Shown here: one piece after another, positions 43,698-53,993 of the stretch | Layout of the letters: the number at the start of each line of letters is the position of its first letter | Numbering within the stretch: position 1 is the stretch's first letter | DNA from: Pseudomonas chlororaphis | GTDB lineage: Bacteria > Pseudomonadota > Gammaproteobacteria > Pseudomonadales > Pseudomonadaceae | NCBI GenBank assembly: GCA_001023535.1 | Contig: CP011020.1 | Span: forward strand, 3,485,734-3,549,733 | Length of the DNA: 64,000 nt | Direction: 5' to 3' | Notes under the pieces: model-generated | What the model saw: only the letters and a program-made list of their open reading frames with translations | Told to the model about the DNA's origin: nothing | The model's database searches: none | Position numbers and translations under genes: made by a program

Positions 43698-44699
43698 TCA
43701 CACCCAGCGCAGACGCCGGAACAGCCACCACTGTCCCAGCGCCACACAGACCATCAGCAAGCACGCGACCAGGAAACCGTAGGGGCTCGCCGAGAACGGG
43801 ATACCGCCCACATTGATGCCCAACAGGCCGGTCAGGAAACTCATCGGCAGGAAAATTCCGGTGATGATGCCGAAGCGGTACATGGTGCGGTTCATGCGCA
43901 CCGACAGGCGCCGGTCTTCGGCCTCCAGCACAAGCCCCACGCGCTCGCGAGTCAATTCCAGCTCCTCGAGGTAACGGGTCAGGCTGTTGTTCAATTCGTT
44001 CCAGTAATCGCCATCGTCTTCGACGAACCACGGCAGTTTCAGCCGGGTCATCTGGGCGAAAATGTCCCGCTGCGGCGCCAGGAACCGCTTCAACCCGGCC
44101 GCCCTTCGACGGATGTGCAAAATGGCGTCGTGCTCGGGGGTGTACCGTTCGTCGGTATCGAGTTTTTCTTCCTCGCCATCGACGATTTCCGAGAGACAGG
44201 TGACCAGGTCCTGCACCTTGTTGGTGAGGTACTGGGCCATATAAAGGATGAGTTCCGACGCGGTCTTCGGCCCCTTGCCCTCGGCCAGTTGCGCCAACAG
44301 CTCATCGGTGGCACGCAGCGGTCGCAAACGCAGGGAGATCACACGCTGGGCAGCGGCGAAGATCCGCACCGAGACCATGTCTTCCGGCTCGGCCCCCGGG
44401 TTCAGGTTGATCCCCCGCAGGAACAGCAGCAGCTCGGCGTTAGGCAGGGGCAGCAGGCGCGGACGGGTGTTCTCTTCCAGCAGCAGGTCGCAGTTGAATT
44501 CGCTCAGGCCGCTGGATTTGCGCAACCAGGTGTGAGTTTGCGGATGACTGCGATCCCAGTGCAGCCACAGGCTTTCGTGGGCCTGCAACTGCAATTCGTC
44601 GAGGTCGGTCCGGGCAATGGAACGCGCGCCGCCCTTACCGTCCAACACCAGGGCATGCACCAGCCCCCATTGCGCGTTTTCTTCCTCGAACATCCTCAT
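43698..44699 (-). CDS. cmaX: CorA/ZntB-family transporter CmaX
   Basis: This 333-residue protein has a long cytoplasmic helical domain and two C-terminal transmembrane helices. The pore signature is GIN (FLTGLLGINVGGIPFS), the ZntB version of the CorA GMN motif. It is probably a zinc or other divalent-cation transporter. It is the first gene of the cmaX-cfrX-cmpX-sigX-oprF cluster. Confidence 0.9.
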   Translation of the reverse strand: MRMFEEENAQWGLVHALVLDGKGGARSIARTDLDELQLQAHESLWLHWDRSHPQTHTWLRKSSGLSEFNCDLLLEENTRPRLLPLPNAELLLFLRGINLNPGAEPEDMVSVRIFAAAQRVISLRLRPLRATDELLAQLAEGKGPKTASELILYMAQYLTNKVQDLVTCLSEIVDGEEEKLDTDERYTPEHDAILHIRRRAAGLKRFLAPQRDIFAQMTRLKLPWFVEDDGDYWNELNNSLTRYLEELELTRERVGLVLEAEDRRLSVRMNRTMYRFGIITGIFLPMSFLTGLLGINVGGIPFSASPYGFLVACLLMVCVALGQWWLFRRLRWV

Positions 44700-44718
44700 C
44701 CCTTATGGCTGTAGCGCT

Positions 44719-45210
44719 TCATTCAGGCATTTTCAACGGGCTTGGCGAGACGATCACGCCGTTGTTGTCCGCGTACACATACTCGCCCGGACGGAACGTC
44801 ACGCCGGCAAAGGTCACCGCTACGTTGAGGTCGCCGATGCCGCGCTTGTCGGTTTTCATCGGATGACTGGCCAGGGCCTGGACGCCGAGGTCGGTCTGGG
44901 CGATGACGTCGACGTCGCGGATGCACCCGTAGATCACCAGCCCTTCCCAGCCACTCTTCGCGGCTTTTTCCGCCAGCATGTCACCCAGCAAGGCCCGACG
45001 CAGAGAGCCGCCACCGTCCACCACCAGCACCTTGCCGGCGCCCGGTTGCTCGACTTGCTCCTTGACCAGCGAGTTGTCTTCGAAGCACTTGATGGTCACG
45101 ATTTCGCCGCCGAAGGAATCGCGGCCGCCGAAATTGCTGAACATCGGCTCCAGCACCTGAACCAGGTCCGGGTAGGCATCGCACAGGTCGGGCGTGAGGT
45201 AATGGTTCAT
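44719..45210 (-). CDS. rraA: RraA family protein (RNase E activity regulator or HMG aldolase homologue)
   Basis: The product has 163 residues from the ATG at 45210, preceded by AGGAG. Family landmarks are the N-terminal [30 protein letters not shown] and [20 protein letters not shown]. Proteins of this fold either bind RNase E or act as class II pyruvate aldolases. The Gly-rich [12 protein letters not shown] segment carries the aldolase-type metal/pyruvate pocket, so the enzymatic role is open. Confidence 0.92.
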   Translation of the reverse strand: MNHYLTPDLCDAYPDLVQVLEPMFSNFGGRDSFGGEIVTIKCFEDNSLVKEQVEQPGAGKVLVVDGGGSLRRALLGDMLAEKAAKSGWEGLVIYGCIRDVDVIAQTDLGVQALASHPMKTDKRGIGDLNVAVTFAGVTFRPGEYVYADNNGVIVSPSPLKMPE

Positions 45211-45336
45211 CGAACAACTCCTGTAAGGCTGGAACGTCAGACTGAATGAGCAACCGTTTGTGACCGAAACCGCTTCAAGCGTCATATCTTAGCCGCAAGC
45301 CGACCAGAGCGAAATGCTCTTGTCAGGGCCTTCGCC

Positions 45337-46326
45337 TCAAACCGCCTCGGCCAGACTGGGTTGTTCTGCCATCAACGGCGCACAGGGGTTTTCCAGCCAG
45401 CGCGCCACCAACGGCCAGACATCCGTGTGCGCGGCCTTGCTGACCAGCATCTCGACATGCCCGAAATCTTCACTGAACCCCTGTGCCCGGCCCAGGCAGA
45501 CAAATTGCTTGTGCTCGGAGCCGATCTGTTCGAAGAGCTTGCGGCAGGCCCAGGTCGGGTCCTGGTGATCGCCCGCGGCACTCACTGCCAGCACCGGCAC
45601 CTGGACATCGGCCAAACCGGCCCACCAGTTCTTCTCGGCATCGCCGAAGCGCCCGAACAGGCCATACCAGCGCATGCTTTCCAGGGCCAGGCCGATGGGC
45701 TCGTCCTCCGGACCACGCTTGAGCCGTGAGCCGGACAGTTGAGCAAAGCGCTTGAGAATGAAACGCCCGCTCCATTCCACCGGCGGGATCTTCAGCGGCC
45801 AGTAGGTGCGGCTGACCTGGGTGCCGAAAAACGCCGCCGACGCCACGGCCGGCTCGCCCAGGTAATGGCCGCCTAGCGCCGCCGCCAGGGTGATGCCGCC
45901 CAGGGAGTGGCCGATCCAGTGCGGCACTTGCCCACTTTGCTCGCGCACGAAAGCACCGATGGCGGGCAGGTCGTAGCGGGCGTAATCGGCTACACGGTTG
46001 TTGCGGTAGTCCTGGTTGCGCTGGGACAGCCCATGGCCGCGCATCTCCGGAATCCAGACATCGAAACCCAGGCGCGTCAGGTACGCCCCCAAGCCGAGAC
46101 CCTTGGGGGAATACCAGAAGCGGCGGTTGGAGAAGCTGCCGTGCAACAGGATCACGGGAACGCCGCGGGTCTGGCCGGCGTCGGCCATGCCCAGGCGGGT
46201 GACGGCCAGTTCGACGCTGTAGTCCGGGCTGTTACCGGGCTTGAGGCGATAGACGTCTTCGCTCAGATCACCGCGTCGCTCGGCGCTGATCAGGGCGACA
46301 GGAAAAAGGTTGCTGCTGCTTTGCAT
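45337..46326 (-). CDS. Alpha/beta hydrolase (esterase/lipase-like)
   Basis: The product has 329 residues from the ATG at 46326; upstream codons run into a REP element. The alpha/beta-hydrolase nucleophile elbow is HWIGHSLGGITL, an oxyanion region lies at VILLHGSFSNRRFW, and a C-terminal catalytic His is likely in EDFGHVEMLVSK. The substrate is unknown. The position between rraA and ppsA is conserved in Pseudomonas. Confidence 0.88.
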   Translation of the reverse strand: MQSSSNLFPVALISAERRGDLSEDVYRLKPGNSPDYSVELAVTRLGMADAGQTRGVPVILLHGSFSNRRFWYSPKGLGLGAYLTRLGFDVWIPEMRGHGLSQRNQDYRNNRVADYARYDLPAIGAFVREQSGQVPHWIGHSLGGITLAAALGGHYLGEPAVASAAFFGTQVSRTYWPLKIPPVEWSGRFILKRFAQLSGSRLKRGPEDEPIGLALESMRWYGLFGRFGDAEKNWWAGLADVQVPVLAVSAAGDHQDPTWACRKLFEQIGSEHKQFVCLGRAQGFSEDFGHVEMLVSKAAHTDVWPLVARWLENPCAPLMAEQPSLAEAV

Positions 46327-46350
46327 AATGCTCTTGCACAAAAAAAGACA

Positions 46351-46441
46351 ACTGTGGGAGCGAGCTTGCTCGCGATGGCGGTGGATCAGCAAAATAATCT
46401 TGGCTGACACTCCGCTATCGCGAGCAAGCTCGCTCCCACAA
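46351..46441. repeat. Inverted REP doublet upstream of the esterase gene
   Basis: TGTGGGAGCGAGCTTGCTCG (from 46351, then CGATGGC) is mirrored by GCTATCG-CGAGCAAGCTCGCTCCCACA (to 46441). It lies between the ppsA 3' end and the esterase start. Confidence 0.88.
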
Positions 46442-46483
46442 AGGTTACCCGGCTTAAATCACCGGTGAGGCCCCTTCACTCAA

Positions 46484-48859
46484 TCAGACCGCGCCCTGCC
46501 CCTCGGCCAGGAAGAACCAGGTTTCCAGCACGGAGTCGGGGTTCAACGAAACGCTTTCGATGCCCTGTTCCATCAGCCACTTGGCCAGGTCCGGGTGGTC
46601 CGAAGGGCCCTGGCCGCAGATGCCGATGTACTTGCCGGCCTTGTTGCAGGCGGCGATGGCGTTGGCCAGCAGCTTCTTGACCGCCGGGTTCCGCTCGTCG
46701 AACAGGTGCGCAATGATCCCCGAGTCGCGGTCCAGGCCCAGGGTCAACTGGGTCAGGTCGTTGGAGCCGATGGAGAAACCGTCGAAGAACTCGAGGAATT
46801 CTTCCGCCAGGATGGCGTTGGACGGCAGTTCGCACATCATGATCACGCGCAGGCCGTTGTCGCCACGGGCCAGGCCGTTCTCGGCCAGCAGGTCGACCAC
46901 CTGGCTCGCTTCACCGAGGGTACGTACGAACGGCACCATGATCTCGACGTTGGTCAGGCCCATCTCGTTGCGCACACGCTTGAGGGCGCGGCACTCGAGC
47001 TCGAAGCAATCACGGAACGATTCGCTGATGTAGCGCGAAGCGCCGCGGAAGCCCAGCATCGGGTTTTCTTCTTCCGGCTCGTAGAGCTTGCCGCCGATCA
47101 GGTTCGCGTATTCGTTGGACTTGAAGTCCGACAGGCGCACGATGACCTTTTTCGGGTAGAACGCCGCTGCCAGAGTGCTGATGCCTTCTACCAGTTTCTC
47201 GACGTAGAAACCGACCGGATCGTCGTAGCCGGCGATGCGCTTGTCGACGCTGTCCTTGATCTCGGGCGGCAGGCCGTCGTAGTTCAGCAGCGCCTTGGGG
47301 TGCACGCCGATCATGCGGTTGATGATGAACTCCAGGCGGGCCAGGCCCACGCCGGCGTTCGGCAACTGCGCGAAGTCAAAGGCGCGGTCCGGGTTGCCGA
47401 CGTTCATCATGATCTTGAACGGCAGCTCCGGCATGGCGTCCACGGAGTTCTTCTTGATGTCGAAGCCCAGCTCACCTTCGAAGATGTAGCCGGTATCGCC
47501 CTCGGCGCAGGACACGGTCACGCCCTGGCCGTCCTTGAGCAGTTGGGTGGCATTGCCGCAACCGACCACGGCCGGGATCCCCAGCTCACGGGCGATGATC
47601 GCCGCGTGGCAGGTGCGCCCGCCGCGGTTGGTGACGATGGCGCTGGCGCGCTTCATCACCGGTTCCCAGTCCGGGTCGGTCATGTCGGACACCAGGACGT
47701 CGCCGGCCTGAACCTTGTCCATCTCCGAGACGTCGTTGATGATCCGCACCTTGCCGGCGCCGATGCGCTGGCCGATAGCACGGCCTTCCACCAGCACGGT
47801 GCCGGTTTCCTTGAGCAGGTAGCGCTCCATGACGTTGGCCTGGGTGCGGCTCTTCACGGTTTCCGGACGGGCCTGCACGATGTACAGCTTGCCGTCGTCA
47901 CCGTCCTTGGCCCATTCGATGTCCATCGGGCACTTGTAGTGCTTCTCGATGATCATCGCCTGCTTGGCCAGCTCGCTGACTTCGGCGTCGGTCAGGCAGA
48001 AACGCGCGCGCTCAGCCTTGTCCACGTCGACGGTCTTGACCGAACGACCGGCCTTGGCTTCGTCACCGTAGATCATCTTGATGGCCTTGCTGCCCAGGTT
48101 GCGGCGCAGGATGGCCGGGCGGCCGGCAGTCAGCGTGCCTTTGTGGACGTAGAACTCGTCCGGGTTGACCGCGCCTTGTACGACGGTTTCACCCAGGCCG
48201 TAGGCGCCGGTGATGAACACCACGTCACGGAAGCCCGACTCGGTGTCGAGGGTGAACATCACGCCGGCGGTGCCGGTTTCGGAACGGACCATGCGCTGCA
48301 CACCCGCGGACAGGGCGACCAGCTTGTGGTCGAAGCCCTGGTGCACGCGGTAGGAAATGGCACGGTCGTTGAAGAGGGAAGCGAAGACTTCCTTGGCGGC
48401 GCGGATGACGTTTTCCACGCCACGGATGTTCAGGAAGGTTTCCTGCTGGCCGGCAAAGGACGCGTCCGGCAGGTCTTCGGCGGTGGCCGAGGAACGTACG
48501 GCGACCGCGATGTCGGGATTGCCTTCGGACAGCTTGGCGAAAGCGGTGCGGATCTCGCTGTTCAGTTGCTCGGGGAACTCGGCTTCCATGATCCACTGGC
48601 GGATCTGGGCGCCGGTCTTGGCCAGGGCATTGACGTCATCGACGTCCAGGGCATCGAGCGCATCGTGGATCTGCTTGTTCAGGCCGCTCAGTTCCAGGAA
48701 ATCACGATAAGCCTGAGCGGTCGTGGCGAAGCCACCTGGCACCGATACGCCGGCACCGGCGAGGTTACTGATCATCTCGCCCAGGGATGCGTTCTTGCCC
48801 CCCACATGCTCCACATCATGGACGCCGAGCTTATCGAGGGAAACTACGTACTCTACCAA
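46484..48859 (-). CDS. ppsA: Phosphoenolpyruvate synthase
   Basis: The product has 791 residues from a TTG at 48859, which has GGAGA about six bases upstream and matches the family N terminus ([20 protein letters not shown]). Motifs are the ATP-grasp region ([20 protein letters not shown]), the phosphohistidine site [20 protein letters not shown], and the PEP-binding C-terminal barrel ([19 protein letters not shown]). It converts pyruvate plus ATP to PEP in gluconeogenesis. It is divergent from ppsR, whose product controls it by phosphorylation. Confidence 0.97.
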   Translation of the reverse strand: MVEYVVSLDKLGVHDVEHVGGKNASLGEMISNLAGAGVSVPGGFATTAQAYRDFLELSGLNKQIHDALDALDVDDVNALAKTGAQIRQWIMEAEFPEQLNSEIRTAFAKLSEGNPDIAVAVRSSATAEDLPDASFAGQQETFLNIRGVENVIRAAKEVFASLFNDRAISYRVHQGFDHKLVALSAGVQRMVRSETGTAGVMFTLDTESGFRDVVFITGAYGLGETVVQGAVNPDEFYVHKGTLTAGRPAILRRNLGSKAIKMIYGDEAKAGRSVKTVDVDKAERARFCLTDAEVSELAKQAMIIEKHYKCPMDIEWAKDGDDGKLYIVQARPETVKSRTQANVMERYLLKETGTVLVEGRAIGQRIGAGKVRIINDVSEMDKVQAGDVLVSDMTDPDWEPVMKRASAIVTNRGGRTCHAAIIARELGIPAVVGCGNATQLLKDGQGVTVSCAEGDTGYIFEGELGFDIKKNSVDAMPELPFKIMMNVGNPDRAFDFAQLPNAGVGLARLEFIINRMIGVHPKALLNYDGLPPEIKDSVDKRIAGYDDPVGFYVEKLVEGISTLAAAFYPKKVIVRLSDFKSNEYANLIGGKLYEPEEENPMLGFRGASRYISESFRDCFELECRALKRVRNEMGLTNVEIMVPFVRTLGEASQVVDLLAENGLARGDNGLRVIMMCELPSNAILAEEFLEFFDGFSIGSNDLTQLTLGLDRDSGIIAHLFDERNPAVKKLLANAIAACNKAGKYIGICGQGPSDHPDLAKWLMEQGIESVSLNPDSVLETWFFLAEGQGAV

Positions 48860-49038
48860 GGTGATCTCTCCACTAACTGTGTTGGAAAAGCTCAAGGCAC
48901 CGACGGCTCCAGGGGAGCGATTGCCGGCGATATGGCCTGGACCTGGAAAATAAGTGAGAATGCGGGCCACTGGCGGCCGGCAAATCGCGCCTATCATATC
49001 CAAGAATCGTCACTAGCTCACTAGGGCCCAAGGCGCAA

Positions 49039-49857
49039 ATGAAACGATCTGCTTTCTTTATCTCCGACGGCACCGGCATCACGGCCGAAACCTTAGGTCA
49101 AAGCCTGTTGGCGCAATTCGAAAACATTACCTTCACCAAGCTGACACGTCCGTACATCGACAGCGTCGACAAAGCGCGGGCCATGGTACAGCAAATCAAT
49201 AAAGCCGCCGAAACCGACGGTTTCCGCCCGATCATCTTCGACACCATCGTCAATCAGGACATCCGTGAGATTCTCGCAACGTCCAATGGTTTCATGATCG
49301 ACATCTTTTCGACCTTCCTGGCGCCCCTGGAGCAGGAACTGAGCGAACACTCCTCCTACTCGGTCGGCAAGTCCCATTCCATCGGGCACAACTCCAACTA
49401 CATGGAGCGGATCGAGGCGGTCAACTTCGCGCTGGACAACGATGACGGCGCCCGCACGCATTATTACGACAAGGCCGACCTGATCCTAGTGGGCGTGTCG
49501 CGTTGTGGTAAGACGCCGACGTGCCTGTACATGGCGATGCAGTTCGGCATCCGCGCGGCCAACTACCCGCTGACCGAAGAGGACATGGAGCGCCTGCAAC
49601 TGCCCAGCGCCCTGCGCGCCCACCAGCACAAGCTGTTCGGCCTGACCATCGACCCGGACCGCCTCACCGCGATCCGCAACGAGCGCAAGCCCAACAGCCG
49701 CTATTCGAGCTATGCCCAGTGCGAGTTCGAGGTGCGCGAAGTGGAAAATCTGTTCCGGCGGGAAAATATTCCGCATATCAATTCCACGCATTTTTCCGTG
49801 GAAGAGATATCGGCGAAGATCCTGGTGGAGAAAGGGGTGGAGCGGCGGTTCAAGTGA
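49039..49857 (+). CDS. ppsR: PEP synthase regulatory protein (bifunctional kinase/pyrophosphorylase)
   Basis: This 272-residue DUF299-family protein has a P-loop [20 protein letters not shown] and the N-terminal [20 protein letters not shown]. It phosphorylates PpsA on Thr near the catalytic His using ADP and reverses this with phosphate. The divergent pairing with ppsA across 179 bases is conserved. Confidence 0.95.
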   Translation: MKRSAFFISDGTGITAETLGQSLLAQFENITFTKLTRPYIDSVDKARAMVQQINKAAETDGFRPIIFDTIVNQDIREILATSNGFMIDIFSTFLAPLEQELSEHSSYSVGKSHSIGHNSNYMERIEAVNFALDNDDGARTHYYDKADLILVGVSRCGKTPTCLYMAMQFGIRAANYPLTEEDMERLQLPSALRAHQHKLFGLTIDPDRLTAIRNERKPNSRYSSYAQCEFEVREVENLFRRENIPHINSTHFSVEEISAKILVEKGVERRFK

Positions 49858-49879
49858 TGTAGAGGCCTGAAACCAAAAC

Positions 49880-49970
49880 CTGTGGGAGCGAGCTTGCTCG
49901 CGATAGCGGTGTGTCAGCCGCATGAATGTTGCCTGACACTTCCCAATCGCGAGCAAGCTCGCTCCCACAT
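49880..49970. repeat. Inverted REP doublet after ppsR
   Basis: CTGTGGGAGCGAGCTTGCTC (49880 onwards, then GCGAT) is mirrored by ATCGCGAGCAAGCTCGCTCC (49946 onwards, ending CACA). It lies between convergent ppsR and mbtH. Confidence 0.88.
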
Positions 49971-50043
49971 GGGTTCTGGTATGACTGCAGGATTGTATTC
50001 CCCTGCTTTCCTCCTGTGGAAAGCAGCTCCCACAGGTTCTACC

Positions 50044-50271
50044 TCAATGAACCCCAGCCCCCTGTTCTTCCATTTTCTTGCGCAGGCTCAACGGGCGCAT
50101 GTCGGTCCAGACTTCTTCGATGTAGGCCAGGCATTCCTTCTTGAAGCCGCTCTTGCCGACGGTACGCCAGCCTTCGGGAACGGCCTTGTAGTCCGGCCAG
50201 ATCGAATACTGCTCTTCGTGGTTGACCACGACCTGAAAGACGATGTCCTCGCGGTCGAATACTGAAGTCAT
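50044..50271 (-). CDS. mbtH: MbtH-like protein (NRPS adenylation-domain cofactor)
   Basis: This 75-residue protein has the full MbtH signature: [40 protein letters not shown], with the conserved Trp residues. MbtH proteins bind and activate adenylation domains of pyoverdine synthetases. A near-consensus PvdS box lies 64 bases upstream. Its neighbours are pvdH and, 10 kb away, the NRPS. Confidence 0.95.
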   Translation of the reverse strand: MTSVFDREDIVFQVVVNHEEQYSIWPDYKAVPEGWRTVGKSGFKKECLAYIEEVWTDMRPLSLRKKMEEQGAGVH

Positions 50272-50334
50272 GGGTGTCTCTCCATCTTTGCTCGAGGTTC
50301 ACTGCGGCGCATGCGCAGCCAGGGTATGAAAGGA

Positions 50335-50358
50335 ACGTTTGGGGCCGGATGAAAATTA
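50335..50358 (-). promoter_or_regulatory. PvdS-type iron-starvation box upstream of mbtH
   Basis: On the minus strand the sequence reads TAATT-N16-CGT (50358 to 50335), one base off the TAAAT-N16-CGT consensus for the PvdS sigma factor. The TAATT overlaps the pvdH stop codon. This implies mbtH has its own iron-starvation promoter as well as read-through from pvdH. Confidence 0.6.
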
Positions 50359-51768
50359 GGCGTCGCTGACGGCCGCGCTCAAGGCGCGCCCGAAAATGTC
50401 GGCGATCCGGTCGATGTCGGCCGCGGTGACGATCAGCGGTGGCAGGAATCGCACCACGCCGCCCTGGCGTCCGCCCAGTTCCAGGATCAGCCCGCGCTTG
50501 AGGCACTCGCGCTGCACCCGTGGCGCCAGGCGGCCATCCACCGGCGGATGGCCCTGGGCGTCCGGCGTGCCGTGGGGGTCAACCAGCTCGACGCCAAGCA
50601 TCAAGCCACGACCGCGGATATCACCCAATTGCGCAAAGTCGCGCTGCAGAATGCGCAGGTGCTCGCTCAGGCGCTCACCCATGGCGGTCGCGTGGGCCGG
50701 CAGGTCATGCTCCACCAGATAGCGCATGACCGCCGAGCCGGCGGCCATCGCCATTTGGTTACCCCGGAACGTCCCGGCGTGGGCGCCCGGCAACCAGGTG
50801 TCGAGCCAGTCGCGGTAGACCACCACCGCCAGCGGCAGGCTGCCGCCGATGGCCTTGGACAGTACCACCACGTCCGGGATGATCCCGGCATGCTCGAACG
50901 CGAACATCTTGCCGGTCCGACCGAAGCCGCTCTGGATTTCATCGACGATCAGCGCCACGCCGGCCTGCTCGGTGATCCGCCGCAAGCCGCGCAGCCAGTC
51001 GAGGTCGGCCGGTATGACCCCGCCCTCGCCTTGCACCACTTCGACGATCACCGCCGCCGGCAATTGCACCCCGGCCTCGGGGTCGTTCAACAGGTTGTGC
51101 AAGTAATGCAGGTTGGCCTTCACGCCTTGCGCGCCGCCCAGCCCGAACGGGCAACGGTAATCGTAGGGGAACGGCATGAACTGCACGCCATTGCTGAGCA
51201 AGGCACCCAGGGGTCGCTTCGGCCCCAGGCTGCCCATCAGGCTCAGCGCGCCCTGGCTCATGCCGTGGTAACCGCCCTGGAACGACAGCACGGTGCTGCG
51301 TCCGGTGGCGGTGCGCACCAGTTTGAGGGCGGCCTCCACCGCGTCGGTGCCGGTGGGGCCGCAGAACTGGATCTTCGCCTCGGCCGCCAGCGCCGCCGGC
51401 AGCAGGCCGAACAGGTCCTGGACGAAGCGATCCTTGACCGGCGTGGTCAGGTCCAGGGTGTGCAGGGGCAATTCATCCGCCAGCACCTGCTGGATCGCCT
51501 CGATCACCACCGGGTGGTTGTGCCCCAGCGCCAGCGTGCCGGCGCCGGCCAGGCAATCGATGAACGTACGCCCCTCGACGTCTTCGACATGCAAGCCGCG
51601 GGCACGCTTGAGGGCCAGGGGCAGGCGCCGGGGATAGCTGCGGGCATTGGACTCCTGGCGGCTCTGGCGGGCCAGCAGCGGCGACTCATTGAATTGATAG
51701 AGTGTCTCGGCCGGCTCCGGGCTGAGCCGGGCCGGTGGTGCTTCGATAAGGCTGTTGGCGACTGGCAT
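50356..51768 (-). CDS. pvdH: L-2,4-diaminobutyrate:2-oxoglutarate aminotransferase PvdH
   Basis: The product has 470 residues from the ATG at 51768; a start eight codons earlier is possible. It is a class III PLP aminotransferase with FIDCLAGAGTLALGHNHPVV, IVDEIQSGFGRTGKMFAFEH and the PLP Lys in VVLSKAIGGSLPLAVV. It makes L-diaminobutyrate from aspartate semialdehyde for the pyoverdine chromophore precursor. It is preceded by an exact PvdS box. Confidence 0.93.
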   Translation of the reverse strand: MPVANSLIEAPPARLSPEPAETLYQFNESPLLARQSRQESNARSYPRRLPLALKRARGLHVEDVEGRTFIDCLAGAGTLALGHNHPVVIEAIQQVLADELPLHTLDLTTPVKDRFVQDLFGLLPAALAAEAKIQFCGPTGTDAVEAALKLVRTATGRSTVLSFQGGYHGMSQGALSLMGSLGPKRPLGALLSNGVQFMPFPYDYRCPFGLGGAQGVKANLHYLHNLLNDPEAGVQLPAAVIVEVVQGEGGVIPADLDWLRGLRRITEQAGVALIVDEIQSGFGRTGKMFAFEHAGIIPDVVVLSKAIGGSLPLAVVVYRDWLDTWLPGAHAGTFRGNQMAMAAGSAVMRYLVEHDLPAHATAMGERLSEHLRILQRDFAQLGDIRGRGLMLGVELVDPHGTPDAQGHPPVDGRLAPRVQRECLKRGLILELGGRQGGVVRFLPPLIVTAADIDRIADIFGRALSAAVSDA

Positions 51769-51814
51769 CTCTCGACCTCGCTGTGCACACATGTGCAGGT
51801 TTCCTGATGTGGAA

Positions 51815-51838
51815 ACGCACCAGCGAGGCCGGGATTTA
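51815..51838 (-). promoter_or_regulatory. PvdS-type iron-starvation box of pvdH
   Basis: On the minus strand the sequence is TAAAT-N16-CGT (51838 to 51815), an exact match to the iron-starvation consensus. It lies about 47 bases before the pvdH ATG, a normal spacing for a sigma-factor promoter with a short leader. Confidence 0.8.
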
Positions 51839-51873
51839 GCCTGTGGAGAAAAAGCTCGTCCCAGGTAAGGGGG

Positions 51874-53202
51874 TCAGCCCGGCAACGACTGCACCGGCAC
51901 CGTCAACTCGACTCGCAACCCGTCCGTCCGGCTGTCGAAATGCAGGCCGCAGCCGCAACGCTGGACGATGGCCTGGACAATCGCCAGGCCCAACCCGCAG
52001 CCCGTGCTCTGGCCGTTGCGCCAGAAGCGTTGGGTCAGGTGCTGGATGTCGTCGGCGGCGATGCCCGGCCCATGGTCGCGCACCTGGAAGCGAACCCGCT
52101 GGCCGACCATTTCCAGGTTCAACTGCACCTCGGTATCGCCGGGGGTGTGGCGCAAGGCGTTATCCAGCAGGTTGCGCACGGCGGCGATGGAGAGCACCGC
52201 CGGCATCTGCACCGGCGCTTCGGACACCCCTGGGGCCAGTTGCAGCTTGATCCGCCGGGAATCATGGCTGGCCGCGTCCTGGATCGCCAACCGCGCGACC
52301 TGCTCGGCATTGCACTGCACGCCATCGTCGAACGACAGGCTACCCTCCACCCGCGCCAACAGCAGCAACTGCTCCAGGGTTCGATGCAGGCGGTCGGCGC
52401 CCTCCTCGGCCCGGGCCAGCGACTGGTCGCGAGCGGCGCCTTCGGTCATGCGCGCGACCTGCAGGTGGGTCTTGATGGCCGTCAACGGGCTGCGCAGTTC
52501 GTGGGCGGCATCGCCGGTCAGCCGCCGCTCGCGCTCGAGGGTCTTGCCAATGCGCTGGAATAACTGATTCTGGGTCTCCAGCAGCGGCCGCAGTTCGCTG
52601 GGCAGCGGATGGATCTGCAGCGGCTCCAGGGAATCGGCGTTGCGCCGCATCAACGCGTCGCGCATGCGATTGAGCGGCGCCAGGCCCTGGCCGATGCCCA
52701 GCCACAACAGGCACAGGCAGCCGAGCAGCGCCACGCCCACCGGCACCGAGGCCGCCAGGAGGATCGACATGTTCAGGGCCTCGCGCTCGATCTGGCGGTC
52801 GGCGGTGGTGATACGCACGTCACCTCGGGCCAGGGTGAAGCTGCGCCAGGGCGCGCCGTCGATCATCTGGTCATGGAAACCCATTTTCTCCGCTTCCAGG
52901 GCCTGCTCCGGGGTGCCATGGCTGCGCGCCAGGATTTCCCCACGCAAGGAACTGACCTGGCAGGCCATGCCCCCGGGGATGCTCAACTGCTCGGCGCTGA
53001 AGTGCGTGCCGTCGCCCTTGCTGGGCAACGGTGGCAACTGCTCCAGCAGGCCGGCGACCATCCGCGCCGACGCCACCAGGCGCTGGTCGAGGGAAAACAT
53101 CATCTGGTTGCGCAGGTCGCTGAGCATCCACGCCGCCGCCAGGGCCCAGATCAGGGCGAAGGCCGCGCCGAGGGTCAGGCTCAGGCGCAATCGCAGGCTC
53201 AT
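51874..53202 (-). CDS. dsbS: Sensor histidine kinase, DsbS-like
   Basis: The product has 442 residues; the ATG at 53202 overlaps the response-regulator stop by one base. Two transmembrane helices (about 8-28 and 147-172) enclose a periplasmic sensor loop containing one Cys (GGMACQVSSLRGE). A HAMP-like linker, HisKA with phospho-His near residue 234 (GDAAHELRSPLTAIKTHLQV), and HATPase (NLLDNALRHTPGD; FQVRDHGPGIAADD; GCGLGLAIVQAIV) follow. Together with the regulator and the divergent dsbD2-dsbG operon it matches the copper-responsive DsbRS locus of P. aeruginosa. The copper role is inferred from that synteny. Confidence 0.85.
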   Translation of the reverse strand: MSLRLRLSLTLGAAFALIWALAAAWMLSDLRNQMMFSLDQRLVASARMVAGLLEQLPPLPSKGDGTHFSAEQLSIPGGMACQVSSLRGEILARSHGTPEQALEAEKMGFHDQMIDGAPWRSFTLARGDVRITTADRQIEREALNMSILLAASVPVGVALLGCLCLLWLGIGQGLAPLNRMRDALMRRNADSLEPLQIHPLPSELRPLLETQNQLFQRIGKTLERERRLTGDAAHELRSPLTAIKTHLQVARMTEGAARDQSLARAEEGADRLHRTLEQLLLLARVEGSLSFDDGVQCNAEQVARLAIQDAASHDSRRIKLQLAPGVSEAPVQMPAVLSIAAVRNLLDNALRHTPGDTEVQLNLEMVGQRVRFQVRDHGPGIAADDIQHLTQRFWRNGQSTGCGLGLAIVQAIVQRCGCGLHFDSRTDGLRVELTVPVQSLPG

Positions 53203-53882
53203 CACTTGGAAGACTCCCCGCCATCGGCAGGCCCCAGGCGATAACCCAACCCGCGCACGGTCTCGACGATCCCGTTGCCCAGCTTGCGCCGCAGGTGATG
53301 GATATGGACATTGAGGGCGTTGCTCTCCAGTTCGTCGTTGAAACCGTAGACGCTGTCCTTGAGTTGCTCGGTGGACAACACCCGGCCGCGACTGTGCAGC
53401 AGGGCCTGCAACAACGACTGCTCGCGCCGGGACAAGTCCACCGGCTGGCCGTCCAGCAAGGTTTCCCGGCTGCTGGGATCGTACGTCAACCGGCCGTGTT
53501 CGATCAGGTTGACGCTGCGCCCCGCCACGCGCCGCAACAGGGTGTGCAGGCGCGCCGCGAGTTCGCGCAGGTCGAAAGGCTTGAGCAGGTAGTCATCGGC
53601 GCCGGCCTGCAAGCCGTCGACCCGATCGGTCACCGAGTCCCGCGCGGTGAGGATCAACACCGGGATCTCCAGGCCTTGCTGGCGCAGTTGCTTGAGCAGT
53701 TTCAGGCCGTCCTCGTCGGGCAGCCCCAGGTCCAGCACCATGACGTCGAACTCGGCCACGCCGACCATCGCCCGCGCCGCCGACGCCGTGGCAACATGCT
53801 CGACGGTCAGGCCCTGGGCCGTAAGGCCGGCGACGATGCCGCTGGCGATCAACTCATCGTCTTCGCAGACCAGTACGTGCAT
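53202..53882 (-). CDS. dsbR: OmpR-family response regulator, DsbR-like
   Basis: The product has 226 residues from the ATG at 53882. The receiver domain has Asp51 in VMVLDLGLPDEDG and Lys in LLKPFDLRELAARL. The winged helix includes SRREQSLLQALLHSRGRVLS and NVHIHHLRRKLGNGIVETVR. The longer upstream frame crosses the divergent promoter and is not coding. It likely controls the divergent dsbD2 operon; a direct repeat suited to an OmpR-type dimer lies just before dsbD2. Confidence 0.88.
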   Translation of the reverse strand: MHVLVCEDDELIASGIVAGLTAQGLTVEHVATASAARAMVGVAEFDVMVLDLGLPDEDGLKLLKQLRQQGLEIPVLILTARDSVTDRVDGLQAGADDYLLKPFDLRELAARLHTLLRRVAGRSVNLIEHGRLTYDPSSRETLLDGQPVDLSRREQSLLQALLHSRGRVLSTEQLKDSVYGFNDELESNALNVHIHHLRRKLGNGIVETVRGLGYRLGPADGGESSK

Positions 53883-53993
53883 GGTAAGCCCCGTGGAAAA
53901 AGGTACATTAGGCCGCCGGCCGATTAAGCCGACATTATGCGACGAGTCCGCCCGATTTGGGCGATCATTGCGGTCGGGGCCCGGTTGCCGCCG

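Noticed and set aside
46595..49024. 809-codon open frame antisense to ppsA
   Set aside because: Shadow of a highly expressed GC-rich gene; composition is low-complexity His/Gln/Val/Asp and ppsA has all catalytic motifs on the other strand.
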